Positions 44,915-54,646 are shown, counted from the stretch's first letter. The stretch is DNA of 64,000 nucleotides from Chitinophagaceae bacterium (GCA_016713085.1 JADJPV010000001.1:186001-250000), one strand, 5' to 3'. The notes: generated by a model from the letters alone, not told the origin. A program made the numbers and translations.

Positions 44915-46036
44915 TTACTGTTTCAATACCTGGTCAATTACATGCATTACACCGTTGCAGGTAAAAATATTGGCGGGGGATATTTTTGCGAAAAATAAAT
45001 TCCGGTTTCCCTTTACCCATCCTTTGTTTAAACCCATAATACCGGTAATGTTGTTCTTCGGCGCAGGGGCCATGGTTGCAATTGCTTTGTAATGACCCAG
45101 ATCCCAGGCAAAATAGCGGCTTTCACTGATATGATACTGAAGGATGTTTGCCAGTGCTGCAAGTTGCGCCGAATCAGTAATAGCTTCAATACCGGCTGCA
45201 TTGTTAAAAGGTGCGGGCAATTTTGAAAAAGCTGTATTAGTGGGCGCAAAAAGTGTAAAATTTCCGGGTCCAGTGAATGCTCCAAAAAGCCCTGTTTGTA
45301 TAAGTGCTGCATTCAGTGATGAGTATTCCGGGTAAGTCATTAATACCTGCGCTATGGTTTCAGCAGGCGGAAGCAGCACATCGTCTACTACATGAATAAC
45401 TGCATTAGAAGCTTTCAGATTTGAACAAAGCACCAGTGATTTGCCATTCAGCAACAGCAAACCAAAACTGTTTGATGTATAAACCAGGTTATCATTCTGG
45501 CCTTCTTCAGGTTTGAGCGTAATCGCAGAACTTCTGCCTAACACAAACTGCTGACGCAATTTCTCTGCACCCAGTAAATGATAGAGAATCATATTCCGTA
45601 ATGCATAGATCGAATCAGGATCAGTTATCCCGGCAATATTTACGGCATTATTAAATGGAGCAGGCAATTTTGAAAAAGCAAAATCAGTTGGTGCAAAAAC
45701 CGTTGCATCTAAAGTTGAAGCCGATAAGGTTGATGTAAGGTCAGCTTTTGCAACTGCGGCAAGAAATGTTTTAAAAATGGATGGATGCTGTAACACCTGT
45801 AATACATTTTTATTTGTACGTGCGGCTACAGATTCTTCCATTATACTGCCGTATTCTTTTTCAAAATTTGCGACAGCTGCCAGTTTTTCAGTTACAAGCT
45901 GCTGCGCCTCAGCTAACATAGTTTCTTCTGTTGGTTGCTGCAGTTGAGAATCTTTGCTTTGTTCTTTTTTACAGGAAGTGATTAAGAAGATGCTTACAAA
46001 AAGTGTAAGCATTCCTTTTGTGAAATACTTTTTCAT
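44915..46036 (-). CDS. Lipoprotein with two fasciclin (FAS1) domains
   Basis: Cell-envelope lipoprotein with two FAS1 adhesion-type domains. The lipobox is in MLTLFVSIFLITSC followed by KKEQSKDS. FAS1 domain 1 spans about 60-205 (TLDATVFAPTDFAFSKLPAP; ASNAVIHVVDDVLLPP). FAS1 domain 2 spans about 210-370 (NFTLFAPTNTAFSKLPAPFN; CNGVMHVIDQVLKQ). Each repeat carries the F-A-P-T and V-H-x-V/I-D-x-V-L blocks. It is monocistronic with its own terminator. The start at 46036 (MKKYFTKG) is preferred over an ATG three codons earlier because it gives a compact lipoprotein signal. The biological role is unknown. Confidence 0.92.
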   Translation of the reverse strand: MKKYFTKGMLTLFVSIFLITSCKKEQSKDSQLQQPTEETMLAEAQQLVTEKLAAVANFEKEYGSIMEESVAARTNKNVLQVLQHPSIFKTFLAAVAKADLTSTLSASTLDATVFAPTDFAFSKLPAPFNNAVNIAGITDPDSIYALRNMILYHLLGAEKLRQQFVLGRSSAITLKPEEGQNDNLVYTSNSFGLLLLNGKSLVLCSNLKASNAVIHVVDDVLLPPAETIAQVLMTYPEYSSLNAALIQTGLFGAFTGPGNFTLFAPTNTAFSKLPAPFNNAAGIEAITDSAQLAALANILQYHISESRYFAWDLGHYKAIATMAPAPKNNITGIMGLNKGWVKGNRNLFFAKISPANIFTCNGVMHVIDQVLKQ

Positions 46037-46192
46037 AGAATACATTTTAGTGAATAGTGCAAGTGGAATTTCACTGTAAACTATAGAAAATAACAGGCCA
46101 AAGTATCAGGAAAAAGATAATCAGGTGGAAAAACATTACTGGCTGTTAAATCCACTTAATAAGTAATCGTACTAATAGCAGTAAGTTCCCTC

Positions 46193-48279
46193 TTATGAGT
46201 TGAGCAATAACCCTATTTTGCTTTTAAGTTTTGCAGCATTCGGCAGCATGACAGCTTCTAACGCCATATTCATTGGTACAGCCGGTAAATTAAGTGCGCC
46301 CAATACTTCAACAGGAGCATCGAGCCATTGAAAGCAATTGTAAGTAATTCGGTATGCTAATGCTTCAGCAAAGGAATTGTTCTGTTGCTCTTCAGTTAAT
46401 ACCAGGCAGCGTCCATGTTTTTTCACGGTATTAAAATAAATTCTTCGTCTAAAGGAAATAATGTGCGCAGGTCTATAATTTCTACGGCTCCATCAAAAGA
46501 TGATGCTGCAGCTTTCGCCCAGTATACACCCATGCCATAAGTAACAATACAACAACTCTCCCCATCGTCAACAACATCTTCATCAGCTTTTAAAGCAATG
46601 GTTGCTTTACCTAATGGCAATAGATAATCTCTTGATGGCTCAATTGTTTTTGCATCTTCTGTTCCCGGCACTTTGCTCCAGTATAAACCTTTATGCTCAA
46701 GCATTACAACAGGATTGGGATCAAGAAAAGCTGCTTTAATCAAACCCTTCATGTCAGCAGCATTGGAAGGATAAACAATTTTAATTCCTTTTATACTCAG
46801 TAAGATTGATTCAATACTTCCACTATGATAAGGACCGCCGCCACCATAAGCACCAACCGGAACACGGATTAAAGTCTGCACAGGAAATTTTCCACAGCTT
46901 AAATAAGATGATTTGGAAATTTCTGTTACCAGTTGGTTCAGTCCCGGATAAATATAATCTGCAAACTGAATTTCAACAATTGGTTTTGCCCCCACAGCAC
47001 TCATTCCAACTGTTGAACCAATGATATATGCTTCCTGTATGGCTGTATTGAATACACGGTGATCACCAAACTGATCACCCAATGTTGCAGCTTCACGAAA
47101 AACACCTCCTAACCGTTTACCAACATCCTGCCCGTATAACAATGCTTCCGGGTAATCTTCCATGATTTCACGGATGGCAAACAATGCAGCATCAACCATA
47201 ACTATTTTTTCCTTTCCTGCAGGTGAACGTTCACCGGTTTCTTCTGTAACAGGAGTTGGTACAAAAACATATTGCTCAACTGTTGAAGGATCAGGCTCTG
47301 CTGCAACAGTGGCTTTATTAAATTCTTCTGTGATAAAATATTTTGCAGCAGCATTGATTTCATCCAGTTCCACTTCATTGATTCCTGCGTCTATGCACTG
47401 CCGGCACAGTTTTGGAAACGGATCATCAGCCAAAGATTTCTTCAACTCGCTTTCACTTCTGTAAAAATCTTTGCGTACACCGCTGGTATGATGATTTAAT
47501 AATGGAACATAAGCCTGGATGAGATAAGGTGTTTGGTGTTCTCTTACATAATCCACCACATGCTGCATGGTTTCAAATGATTCTGTAAAATCACTTCCAT
47601 CACAACGGATTCTTTGCATGCCGGGAAAGCCTCCTGCATATTCATAAGCATCCATTACTCTTGTTTCTTCTGCAGTTGCACTGATACCCCAGCCATTATC
47701 CTGTATTAAATAAATAACGGGCAACTTCTTTAACACAGCAAATTGAAAAGCCTCGCTCACTTCGCCTTCTGTAATACTTGCATCACCCAGTGAACAGATA
47801 ACAACAGGATTTTTTCCATCTGCTGTTTGTTGAAATAATTCCGACTTGATTTGTTTTAAATACTGAAGTCCCTGCGCAATACCTGTTGTTGGTATCACCT
47901 GCATACCTGTAGCACTGCTCTGATGAATAATGTTTGGATAATTATCCCCTCTATAATTGGGATGCGAATAATATTCTCTTCCACCGGTAAAAGGATCATC
48001 TGCTTTTGCAAGTAATTGCAGCATTAATTCGTAAGGTTGAAAGCCAAGACCAAGCAATAAACTTTCATCCCTGTAATAAGGACTCACCCAGTCAGCAGTG
48101 TTTAACTGAAATGCAGTAGCCAGCTGAATTGCTTCATGACCACGGGAAGTGGAATGCACATATTTGCAAATGGAACGGTTGCTTTCATAAATATCTGCCA
48201 TGTGTTGAGCATAACACATGAGCCGGTAAGCTCTTTGTAAGATTTCCTGATTCAGCATTTGCAAGCAATTAGGATGCAA
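46193..48279 (-). CDS. Fused alpha/beta 2-oxoacid dehydrogenase E1 (branched-chain type), with an apparent 1-base deletion
   Basis: Thiamine-diphosphate-dependent E1 of a branched-chain 2-oxoacid dehydrogenase-type complex, decarboxylating 2-oxoacids such as 2-oxoisovalerate. The alpha part (about 1-330) has STSRGHEAIQLATAFQLN and the ThDP motif GDASITEGEVSEAFQF through to DNGWGISA. The beta part (about 355-695) has YGQDVGKRLGGVFREAATLG, FNTAIQEAYIIGSTVGMSAV, VGAYGGGGPYHSGSIESI and EIIDLRTLFPLDEEFIL. The frame changes at about 46431-46440; one base restores continuity into KKHGRCLVLTEEQQNNSFAE and 695 residues, the length I expect for the Bacteroidota fused form. The start ATG could also be at codon 8 (MLNQEIL). 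Acetoin or pyruvate dehydrogenase E1 are less likely alternatives. Confidence 0.9.
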
Positions 48280-48303
48280 AATAATAGGAACTGAAATAAA
48301 AAA

Positions 48304-48326
48304 GCCATTCTTATTTAAGAATGGCT
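48304..48326 (-). terminator. Terminator after the FAH-family gene
   Basis: GCCATTCTTA (48304-48313) pairs with TAAGAATGGC (48316-48325), a long perfect stem, followed on the minus strand by TTTTTTATTT. It lies 22 bases after the FAH-family stop. Confidence 0.85.
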
Positions 48327-48347
48327 CAATTGTATTACTAAATAAAC

Positions 48348-48958
48348 TTATTTCACCTCTACTTCCAGCAGGCTGTAATCTTCAATAAATGCTTCTAACT
48401 GATCGCCTACTACACATTCACCTACACCAGCAGGTGTACCGGTAAAAATCAGGTCGCCGATATTCAGTGAAAAGAATTGTGACACATATGCTACAATCTG
48501 ATCAAAGCTGAACATCATCTGGCTTGAATTTCCCTGCTGTACCAGTTCCTTGTTTTTATACATACAGAAATTAATGTCATGCAGGTTCATGCCCGGTTTA
48601 ATATCTGTAAACTTCCCGACAGCAGCAGAGTTATCCCATGCTTTTGAAATTTCCCAGGGCAATCCTTTTCTTTCAGCTTTTGCTGAATGTCCCTCGCAGT
48701 AAAATCAATTCCTACTGTTATGCCGTTATAATATTTGCTGGCATGTTTTTCCTGGATGTACTTCCCGTTCTTGGAAACACGTAACACCAGTTCCACTTCG
48801 TAGTGAAGTTCATTCGTAAATTCAGGATAATAAAAGGGCATGTGCGGTTGCAGAAATGCACTTTTCGGTTTTAGAAAAATAACCGGTTCATCAGGTATGT
48901 CGTTGCCGAGTTCCTTGGCATGGTCAACATAGTTACGTCCTACGCAAAAGATTTTCAT
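48348..48958 (-). CDS. Fumarylacetoacetate hydrolase-family protein, with an apparent 1-base deletion
   Basis: Small FAH-fold hydrolase, isomerase or decarboxylase (FAHD1/acylpyruvase-like). Visible blocks are MKIFCVGRNYVDHAKELGND, PVIFLKPKSAF, LHYEVELVLRVSK (metal-binding E-x-E), GITVGIDFTARDIQ and FTGTPAGVGE. The frame shifts at about 48665, in a short G/C run; restoring one base gives LKEKGLPWEISKAWDNSAAV and a 203-residue protein. The product class is clear but the substrate is not: oxaloacetate decarboxylase or acylpyruvate hydrolase activities are known in the family. It is single with its own terminator. Confidence 0.9.
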
Positions 48959-49077
48959 TTGGTTGATGTGATTTGGTTCAGAAATCAGGTTTGTTATTGG
49001 TCTTTAAAAGGACAGTGGATTTATACTGAAACGTATCAAGAGGCAGGATAGCGAAGTTAATGTGAGAAAGTTGAAAT

Positions 49078-49653
49078 TTAAAGTGTTATTTCAATTTTGT
49101 TTGCATGGTTCATAGTCCGGTCAATTCCCGATAAAACGAAGCTTTCAATCACTTCTACACAGGCTTCAATTTTCTTTTTTACTAAGGGGGTTTCCTCAGC
49201 AGTCCACCGGCCAAGTACGTATTCCACCTGCATGCCTTTCGGATAAGTATTGCCAATTCCAAAACGTAAACGGGGGTATTCACTGGTTTGCAGGATTTCC
49301 TGGATGCTTTTTAATCCATTATGCCCGGCATCACTACCGCTGGAACGTAACCGAAGTTTTGACAAAGGAATCGCCAGTTCATCCACAACAACCAGTATAT
49401 GCTCTACAGTTATTTTTTCTTTGACCATCCAGTATTTCACTGCCTTGCCGCTGAGGTTCATAAAAGTTGATGGAAGAATGCAGATCAGCGTCTTTCCTTT
49501 CAGTTTAAACTCCGATACTGCTGCCAAACGATCCATTCTGAAAGAAGCTTTATGCTTTTCGGCTAAGGTTCCTACTACATCAAAGCCGATATTATGCCTT
49601 GTGTGAGCATATTCATTTCCCATATTTCCCAGTCCAACGATTAAAAACTTCAT
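49078..49653 (-). CDS. pth: Peptidyl-tRNA hydrolase
   Basis: Releases tRNA from prematurely terminated peptidyl-tRNA. It has 191 residues with all landmarks: FLIVGLGNMGNEYAHTRHNI with the catalytic His20 and Asn10, TFMNLSGKAVKYW, VVDELAIPLSKLRLRSSGSD (Asp of the catalytic site) and AGHNGLKSIQEIL. It lies downstream of rplY and prs on the same strand, an arrangement I recall as common in bacteria, although an intrinsic terminator separates it from rplY. Confidence 0.96.
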   Translation of the reverse strand: MKFLIVGLGNMGNEYAHTRHNIGFDVVGTLAEKHKASFRMDRLAAVSEFKLKGKTLICILPSTFMNLSGKAVKYWMVKEKITVEHILVVVDELAIPLSKLRLRSSGSDAGHNGLKSIQEILQTSEYPRLRFGIGNTYPKGMQVEYVLGRWTAEETPLVKKKIEACVEVIESFVLSGIDRTMNHANKIEITL

Positions 49654-49693
49654 ATCTGATTCGCCTTAAAAATGAAAGTTAGTAAAAACTAAA

Positions 49694-49717
49694 ATCCCCC
49701 TGCCGAAACAGGGGGAT
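49694..49717 (-). terminator. Terminator of prs-rplY
   Basis: ATCCCCCTG (49694-49702) and CAGGGGGAT (49709-49717) form a perfect 9-bp stem followed on the minus strand by TTTAGTTTTTAC, 25 bases after the rplY stop. Confidence 0.85.
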
Positions 49718-49741
49718 AATATATAAAGTAGTTGCAAATAA

Positions 49742-50365
49742 TTACTTCTTGGCTGCTTCTGCCTTTGGAGCTGGAGCTCCTGCTGCGGCTTTTGGTGCAG
49801 TTGATTCTTCCTGTTTCAACTGACGGGTTAATACAACCGAAGCAATAGGAATACGTGGTGAGTTCATCACTTCCATATGTTCTTCCTTTACATCTTCCAC
49901 ACGAATGTTCCCATTCAGTTCAAGTGGGGAAAGATCTACTTCAATTGATTCCTTCAGGTATTTAGGAAGGGCTTTAATTTTCAGTGATTTGATTTTGGTA
50001 ATCAGTTTACCGCCATCTTTTACACCTTTAGCAGTTCCTGTAAATCTTAATGGAATAGTAGCAATGACTTTTTTATCATCTACCAGTTCCAGCAAATCCA
50101 CATGTGCCAGGGCATCAGATACTTTGTCGAATTGCAAATCCTTTAAAATTGTTCTGTAGCTTTTTCCATCTACGATCACTTCTGCAATCTGGAAATCAGG
50201 TGTGTAAACCAAAGTTTTAAATGCTTTGGCGGGAGCGTAGAAGTTAACTTCTGCTGAGCCTCCGTAAATTACACCAGGCACCATTTCCTGAGAGCGAAGT
50301 TGACGGGCGGCTTTCTTCCCGTTTTCGGTCCTCAAGTGACCCTCAATTGTAATTGTTGTTTTCAT
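49742..50365 (-). CDS. rplY: 50S ribosomal protein L25 (Ctc form)
   Basis: Binds 5S rRNA in the large subunit. It has 207 residues, so it is the long two-domain Ctc-type L25. The N-terminal L25 domain is about 1-95 (RTENGKKAARQLRSQEMVPG, VIYGGSAEVNFYAPA, DLQFDKVSDALAHVDLLEL). The TL5-like C-terminal domain follows, ending in an Ala/Pro/Lys-rich low-complexity tail (AAAGAPAPKAEAAKK) usual in Bacteroidota. It lies 24 bases after prs. Confidence 0.96.
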   Translation of the reverse strand: MKTTITIEGHLRTENGKKAARQLRSQEMVPGVIYGGSAEVNFYAPAKAFKTLVYTPDFQIAEVIVDGKSYRTILKDLQFDKVSDALAHVDLLELVDDKKVIATIPLRFTGTAKGVKDGGKLITKIKSLKIKALPKYLKESIEVDLSPLELNGNIRVEDVKEEHMEVMNSPRIPIASVVLTRQLKQEESTAPKAAAGAPAPKAEAAKK

Positions 50366-50389
50366 TCTTATTTAAATTTAAAAATTTAC

Positions 50390-51352
50390 TTACTTGTTTT
50401 TGCTATCCCTTCTTTGCGCATGGATAAACAAACTGGTGATACTCTTGTTTTCAAAAGCATTTCTTAATGCTACTCCAAACAACTCTGCCACACTCAGTAC
50501 TTTAATTTTTCCGCTTTGCTGTTTGATTGGAATCGTATCACAAACAACCAGTTCTTCCAGCACACTGTTTTCTATGTTCTCGTATGCTTTGCCACTCAGC
50601 ACTGGGTGAGTTATCAGTGCTCTTACACTTCTTGCACCTTTTTCTTTTAAAAGAGCTGCCGACTTTACCAAGGTTCCGCCGGTGTCGCATATATCATCAA
50701 TCAACACAATATCCCTGCCTGTTACATCCCCTATTACCACCATACTGGCAATTTCATTTGCCCGCTTACGGTGCTTATCACAAATCACCATTTCAACCTC
50801 GAAATAACTGGCAATTTCCCTGATCCTGTTGGCACTTCCTACGTCGGGGGCCGCAAAGGTAAGGTTTTCAAGCTTTAAACTCTCTATGTAAGGGATAAAA
50901 ATGGACGAAGATTCAAGGTGATCAACCGGTATATCAAAGTACCCCTGAATCTGGGCAGCATGTAAATCCATGGTAATGACCCTGCTCGCCCCAGCTGCTT
51001 CGAGCATATTGGCAATCAATTTCGACCCAATTGCCACCCTCGGCTTATCCTTTCTGTCCTGACGGGCATATCCAAAATAAGGAATGACCGGGATAACCTT
51101 ATAAGCCGATGCTCTTTTTGCTGCATCAATCATCAGCAGCAGTTCCAGGATATTTTCGGCCGGAGAAAAGGTACTCTGCACCAGGAAAACAATATCGCCC
51201 CTGATACTTTCCTGGAACATGGGCTGAATTTCGCCATCACTGAAACGCTGTGTAATACATTTTCCTAAAGGGATGCCAAATTTTTTGGCAATTTTTTCAG
51301 CAAGGTAAATGGAAGCCGTACCTGAAAAAATCTTGGCAGATGGATTGACCAT
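50390..51352 (-). CDS. prs: Ribose-phosphate pyrophosphokinase (PRPP synthetase)
   Basis: Makes PRPP from ribose 5-phosphate and ATP for nucleotide, His and Trp synthesis. It has 320 residues. Landmarks are AKIFSGTASIYLAEKIAKKF, RFSDGEIQPMFQESIRGDIV, FLVQSTFSPAENILELLLMI, YFGYARQDRKDKPRVAIGSK, the metal-binding ITMDLHAAQIQGYF and the PRPP-binding DIVLIDDICDTGGTL. It heads the prs-rplY unit. The internal ATG in the shorter alternatives lacks the first strand, so the full start at 51352 is preferred. Confidence 0.97.
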   Translation of the reverse strand: MVNPSAKIFSGTASIYLAEKIAKKFGIPLGKCITQRFSDGEIQPMFQESIRGDIVFLVQSTFSPAENILELLLMIDAAKRASAYKVIPVIPYFGYARQDRKDKPRVAIGSKLIANMLEAAGASRVITMDLHAAQIQGYFDIPVDHLESSSIFIPYIESLKLENLTFAAPDVGSANRIREIASYFEVEMVICDKHRKRANEIASMVVIGDVTGRDIVLIDDICDTGGTLVKSAALLKEKGARSVRALITHPVLSGKAYENIENSVLEELVVCDTIPIKQQSGKIKVLSVAELFGVALRNAFENKSITSLFIHAQRRDSKNK

Positions 51353-51477
51353 TATAACTGTTTAAAAAGAGGTGAAAATTTGCGGCGAAGATAAGCGTTC
51401 TGTGTTTCCGCTATTGAGCAAACAATTCACTGCTTTTCAACAATTGAAAAGAGAAAAAAATAAACAGGAGATTTTTT

Positions 51478-51690
51478 TTACTGCTGAATATTCGCCAGAG
51501 TTACAATGCTCTGTGTTTTGGACTGCTCCTTCTTTGCATCTGAAACCGATTCTGACTTATCCTTAGGTTTCACAATGTGAACACTAAGCGACATCAGGAA
51601 AATAATAGAGAAAAGAAGGTTGCCAAGAATAAGTAATGATAGTGCTGATGAACGGAGGAAGCCTCCCATTGTTTGATAGTTTTGGTTCAT
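51478..51690 (-). CDS. Small single-pass membrane protein, unknown
   Basis: A 70-residue frame in the intergenic space between prs and the divergent radC: a short N-terminus, one strong membrane segment (about 15-40, SALSLLILGNLLFSIIFLMS) and a charged Lys/Ser/Asp tail. Composition is that of a real small membrane protein rather than antisense noise, and no other gene overlaps it. I do not recognise the family. Expression is unproven. Confidence 0.5.
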   Translation of the reverse strand: MNQNYQTMGGFLRSSALSLLILGNLLFSIIFLMSLSVHIVKPKDKSESVSDAKKEQSKTQSIVTLANIQQ

Positions 51691-51744
51691 TGGGTTGTGG
51701 TTTTGGGATATTGGTAAAGTGAAAATAAGGCATTATTTTGAAAC

Positions 51745-52434
51745 ATGCAAGAAAATAGAAAAAGTATAAAGGACTGGGCTGAAGACGACAGACCAAGAGA
51801 AAAGCTCCTGAGTAAAGGAACGGAAGCCCTCAGCAATTCTGAGTTGATTGCAATTTTAATTGGATCAGGTACCAAAACAAAATCGGCAGTTGATGTAGCC
51901 AAAGAGGTTTTGAACCGTGCCAAAGACAACCTGAATGAACTGGGAAAACTCAGTATAAAAGAACTGATGAAAACCGATGGAATTGGTGAGGCACGAGCTA
52001 TAACCATAGCAGCTGCTTTAGAATTAGGCAGGCGAAGACAGGCAACGGAATCACAAAAACAGGTGGTCAAAAACAGTGCAGATATTGCCCATTACCTACA
52101 GGCCCAGTTAAAAGATAAACAGCATGAAGTATTTGCAGTAGCTTTTTTGAACAGGGCGAATAAAATAAATCATATTGAAATTGTAAGTGAAGGCGGCATT
52201 ACAGGAACTGTGGCTGACCCACGAATCATTCTGAAAAAAGCACTGGAGCATAATGCTGTAAACATTGTGTTGTGCCATAATCATCCCTCGGGAAGTTTAC
52301 AACCAAGCAGGGCTGATGAAGTTTTAACCAAAAAAATAAAAGAAGCAGCCATGCTTTTGGATATGACCGTTGTTGATCATATTATTGTAAGTGAAGATGG
52401 TTATTACAGTTTTGCTGATGAGGGAATATTGTAA
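51745..52434 (+). CDS. radC: DNA repair-associated protein RadC (JAB/MPN domain)
   Basis: Conserved RadC-family protein of 229 residues. The N-terminal UPF0758 domain has helix-hairpin-helix character (DRPREKLLSKGTEALSNSEL, LMKTDGIGEARAITIAAALE). The C-terminal JAMM metalloprotein domain carries the zinc motif in VLCHNHPSGSLQPSRADEVL and VVDHIIVSEDGYYSFADEG. The repair role is historical and disputed; the molecular activity is not established. The next gene follows after 9 to 33 bases. Confidence 0.95.
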   Translation: MQENRKSIKDWAEDDRPREKLLSKGTEALSNSELIAILIGSGTKTKSAVDVAKEVLNRAKDNLNELGKLSIKELMKTDGIGEARAITIAAALELGRRRQATESQKQVVKNSADIAHYLQAQLKDKQHEVFAVAFLNRANKINHIEIVSEGGITGTVADPRIILKKALEHNAVNIVLCHNHPSGSLQPSRADEVLTKKIKEAAMLLDMTVVDHIIVSEDGYYSFADEGIL

Positions 52435-52467
52435 AGCATTATTTTGAAAACAGGTAAACTATATTAT

Positions 52468-52878
52468 ATGCAATCAAACCGCAGAAGTTTTCTTTCCAAA
52501 CTAAGCATAGCGCTTTTTTCTATAACAGGATTATCCTCTTTTAAAAACAATCAAACCAACAGGCAATTGAAAAATATTTTTATCCATCATGTTTATTTCT
52601 GGCTGAAAAATCCAGAGAGCATTGAAGACAGCAATAAATTAGCAGAAGGCCTTTTAAAACTTTCGGAAGTGAAAACCATTCAGAGGTTTCATATAGGTAA
52701 ACCTGCTGATACAAACAGGGATGTAATTGAAAGAGGTTATGCCTTATCCTGGTTTGTTGAATTTAAAAACCCTGCAGAGCAGGCAAGTTACCAGACCGAC
52801 CCTATCCATTTAAAATTTATTGCAGACTACTCACACTTATGGAGCAAAGTGATTGTGTATGATTCTGTAGACAAATAA
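52468..52878 (+). CDS. Dabb (stress-responsive alpha/beta barrel) domain protein
   Basis: Small ferredoxin-like-barrel protein of 136 residues from the preferred ATG. The N-terminus (MQSNRRSFLSKLSIALFSIT) has a twin-Arg or lipidless export signal, so it is probably periplasmic. The Dabb domain spans about 35-135 (FIHHVYFWLKNPESIEDSNK, TIQRFHIGKPADTNRDVI, YALSWFVEFKNPAEQASYQT, DPIHLKFIADYSHLWSKVIV). An ATG at 52444 would add eight residues ahead of the signal and is less likely. The function of the family is unknown. Confidence 0.85.
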   Translation: MQSNRRSFLSKLSIALFSITGLSSFKNNQTNRQLKNIFIHHVYFWLKNPESIEDSNKLAEGLLKLSEVKTIQRFHIGKPADTNRDVIERGYALSWFVEFKNPAEQASYQTDPIHLKFIADYSHLWSKVIVYDSVDK

Positions 52879-52903
52879 TAACATCATCTTCCTGAAACAA
52901 AAA

Positions 52904-52927
52904 AGCCCCCCGGTAAACCGGGAGGCT
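52904..52927. terminator. Bidirectional terminator between the Dabb gene and ssb
   Basis: AGCC...CCCGGT pairs with ACCGGG...AGGCT around AA, with one bulged C. An A-run on the left supplies a U-tract for the minus-strand ssb. The two genes converge here. Confidence 0.75.
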
Positions 52928-52946
52928 CTGAATCAATTGATCATTA

Positions 52947-53372
52947 TTAAAACGGAAGATCATCTGCAACATCACTCGCAACAGGTGGCTCATTCATTGA
53001 TTGAGGCGCTGATGAAGATGTCCCTGAGCTATATCCGCCTCCGCCACCTTCAGAAGGCCGGCTTCCTAATAACTGTACTGTTTGTACTCTTAATGAAAGT
53101 GAAGCCCCGCTTTTACCATCCTGTGTCTGGTAAGTTCGAACTTCAGGAGCACCTTCTACATAAACCTGTGTTCCTTTTTTAAGATAAGGAGCAAGACCGG
53201 TTCTGTCGCTCCAGTAAGCACAATCAACCCAAATTGTTTTTTCACGTTGTGCGCCGCTGCTGTCTTTAAACTTTTCAGTATGTGCAACTGTAAAATTCAT
53301 CACATTCTTTCCATTCACTGTGTTCATCACACAATCCTTTCCGAGGTTTCCAATGACTTGTAACTTGATCAT
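52947..53372 (-). CDS. ssb: Single-stranded DNA-binding protein
   Basis: OB-fold protein that coats single-stranded DNA during replication and repair. It has 141 residues: MIKLQVIGNLGKDCVMNTVN, MNFTVAHTEKFKDSSGAQRE, TIWVDCAYWSDRTGLAPYLK, KGTQVYVEGAPEVRTYQTQD (the OB core), then a Gly/Ser-rich linker and the acidic tip DVADDLPF that binds partner proteins. The length and tip are standard for Bacteroidota SSB. Confidence 0.95.
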   Translation of the reverse strand: MIKLQVIGNLGKDCVMNTVNGKNVMNFTVAHTEKFKDSSGAQREKTIWVDCAYWSDRTGLAPYLKKGTQVYVEGAPEVRTYQTQDGKSGASLSLRVQTVQLLGSRPSEGGGGGYSSGTSSSAPQSMNEPPVASDVADDLPF

Positions 53373-53479
53373 AATTTCGTGTTTAGTGCTGAATAAAATA
53401 TTTAAGCTGCCAAAATACAGGTTTTTGGTTGAATATTTCTAATCCTTTATCAAGGTATTTTTAACCCGCCGATTTGTCT

Positions 53480-53487
53480 TAAATTTG
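53480..53487 (+). promoter_or_regulatory. -7 box of the mnmA promoter
   Basis: TAAATTTG, an exact match to TAnnTTTG, ends 43 bases before the mnmA start codon. A T5 run lies about 20 bases further upstream, where a -33 element would be expected. Confidence 0.5.
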
Positions 53488-53530
53488 CAGCTTGCCTTTT
53501 TGTAAAAGGCCAGTAACAAATCAATGAATC

Positions 53531-54646
53531 ATGAGCCGTAAAGGAAAAGTTTTAGTAGCAATGAGTGGCGGTATCGACAGTACCGTTACGGCTCTCATGT
53601 TACATCATGAGGGATATGAAGTGGTGGGCATTACCATGAAAACATGGGACTATGCCAGCAGTGGAACAGGCGCCCAGGGAAAGAAAGAAACAGGCTGTTG
53701 CAACCTTGATAGTTTTAATGATGCCCGTGCAGCGGCTGTACAGCATGGGTTTCCCCATTATATTCTTGACATAAGGGATGAGTTTGGCGATTTTGTAGTA
53801 GAGAATTTTGTAGAAGAATATCTGAATGGCCGCACACCCAACCCCTGTGTACTTTGCAATACGCATATTAAATGGCGTGCCCTGTTAAAAAGAGCCGATG
53901 CCATGAACTGTGATTTTATTGCCACCGGGCATTATGCAAAAGTTCATCAGCATGAAAATGGCCGGTACTTCATCAGTAAAGGTGTAGATGAAACAAAAGA
54001 TCAGAGTTATGTTTTGTGGGGGTTACAGCAGGATTTGCTGAAGCGTACATTACTGCCATTAGGCGGCTACCGCAAAACAGAAATCAGGCAGATGGCATTT
54101 GATTATGGCTATCCTGAACTGGCGAAAAAAGCAGAGAGTTATGAAATCTGTTTTGTACCCGATAATGATTACCGTGGTTTCTTAAAACGCAAAGTGGAAG
54201 GACTGGAAGAAAGAGTGAATGGCGGAAACTTTGTTGATAAATCAGGAAAGATTCTTGGCCAGCATAAAGGCTATCCTTTCTATACCATTGGACAAAGAAA
54301 GGGGCTCGACATTACTTTCGGCAAACCGGTTTTTGTAACAGAAATTGTTCCCGAAACCAATACCGTTGTTCTCGGCGACGAAGAAGACCTCAACAAAATG
54401 GAAATGAAAGTGGGCAAGATCAACCTGCTGAAGTATGACCTGCTTACACCTGGTATGGAAGCCGTTACCAAGATCAGGTATAAAGACAAAGGCACATTAT
54501 CCAACCTGTTTCCGAACCAGGATGGAACCGTGAGCATCCGGTTTTATGAAGATGCCAAAGGTATTGCCCCCGGCCAGAGTGCTGTGTTTTATGAAGGTGA
54601 TGATGTGATTGGCGGTGGAATTATCATGCGTCAGCCCATTATCTGA
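53531..54646 (+). CDS. mnmA: tRNA-specific 2-thiouridylase MnmA
   Basis: Thiolates U34 of tRNA-Lys, -Glu and -Gln. It has 371 residues. The ATP PP-loop is in VLVAMSGGIDSTVTALML (about 7-24). The catalytic Cys106 (NPCVLCNTHIKW) and Cys207 (SYEICFVPDNDYRGF) are both present. HKGYPFYTIGQRKGLDITFG and the C-terminal barrel ending in GGGIIMRQPII complete the family pattern. Five bases follow the stop before the next ATG, where the adjoining gene appears to have lost its front. Confidence 0.96.
   Translation: MSRKGKVLVAMSGGIDSTVTALMLHHEGYEVVGITMKTWDYASSGTGAQGKKETGCCNLDSFNDARAAAVQHGFPHYILDIRDEFGDFVVENFVEEYLNGRTPNPCVLCNTHIKWRALLKRADAMNCDFIATGHYAKVHQHENGRYFISKGVDETKDQSYVLWGLQQDLLKRTLLPLGGYRKTEIRQMAFDYGYPELAKKAESYEICFVPDNDYRGFLKRKVEGLEERVNGGNFVDKSGKILGQHKGYPFYTIGQRKGLDITFGKPVFVTEIVPETNTVVLGDEEDLNKMEMKVGKINLLKYDLLTPGMEAVTKIRYKDKGTLSNLFPNQDGTVSIRFYEDAKGIAPGQSAVFYEGDDVIGGGIIMRQPII

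Noticed and set aside
46193..46426. Separate small gene after the E1 gene
   Set aside because: It encodes the exact missing C-terminus of the E1 beta part; it is joined by a one-base correction.
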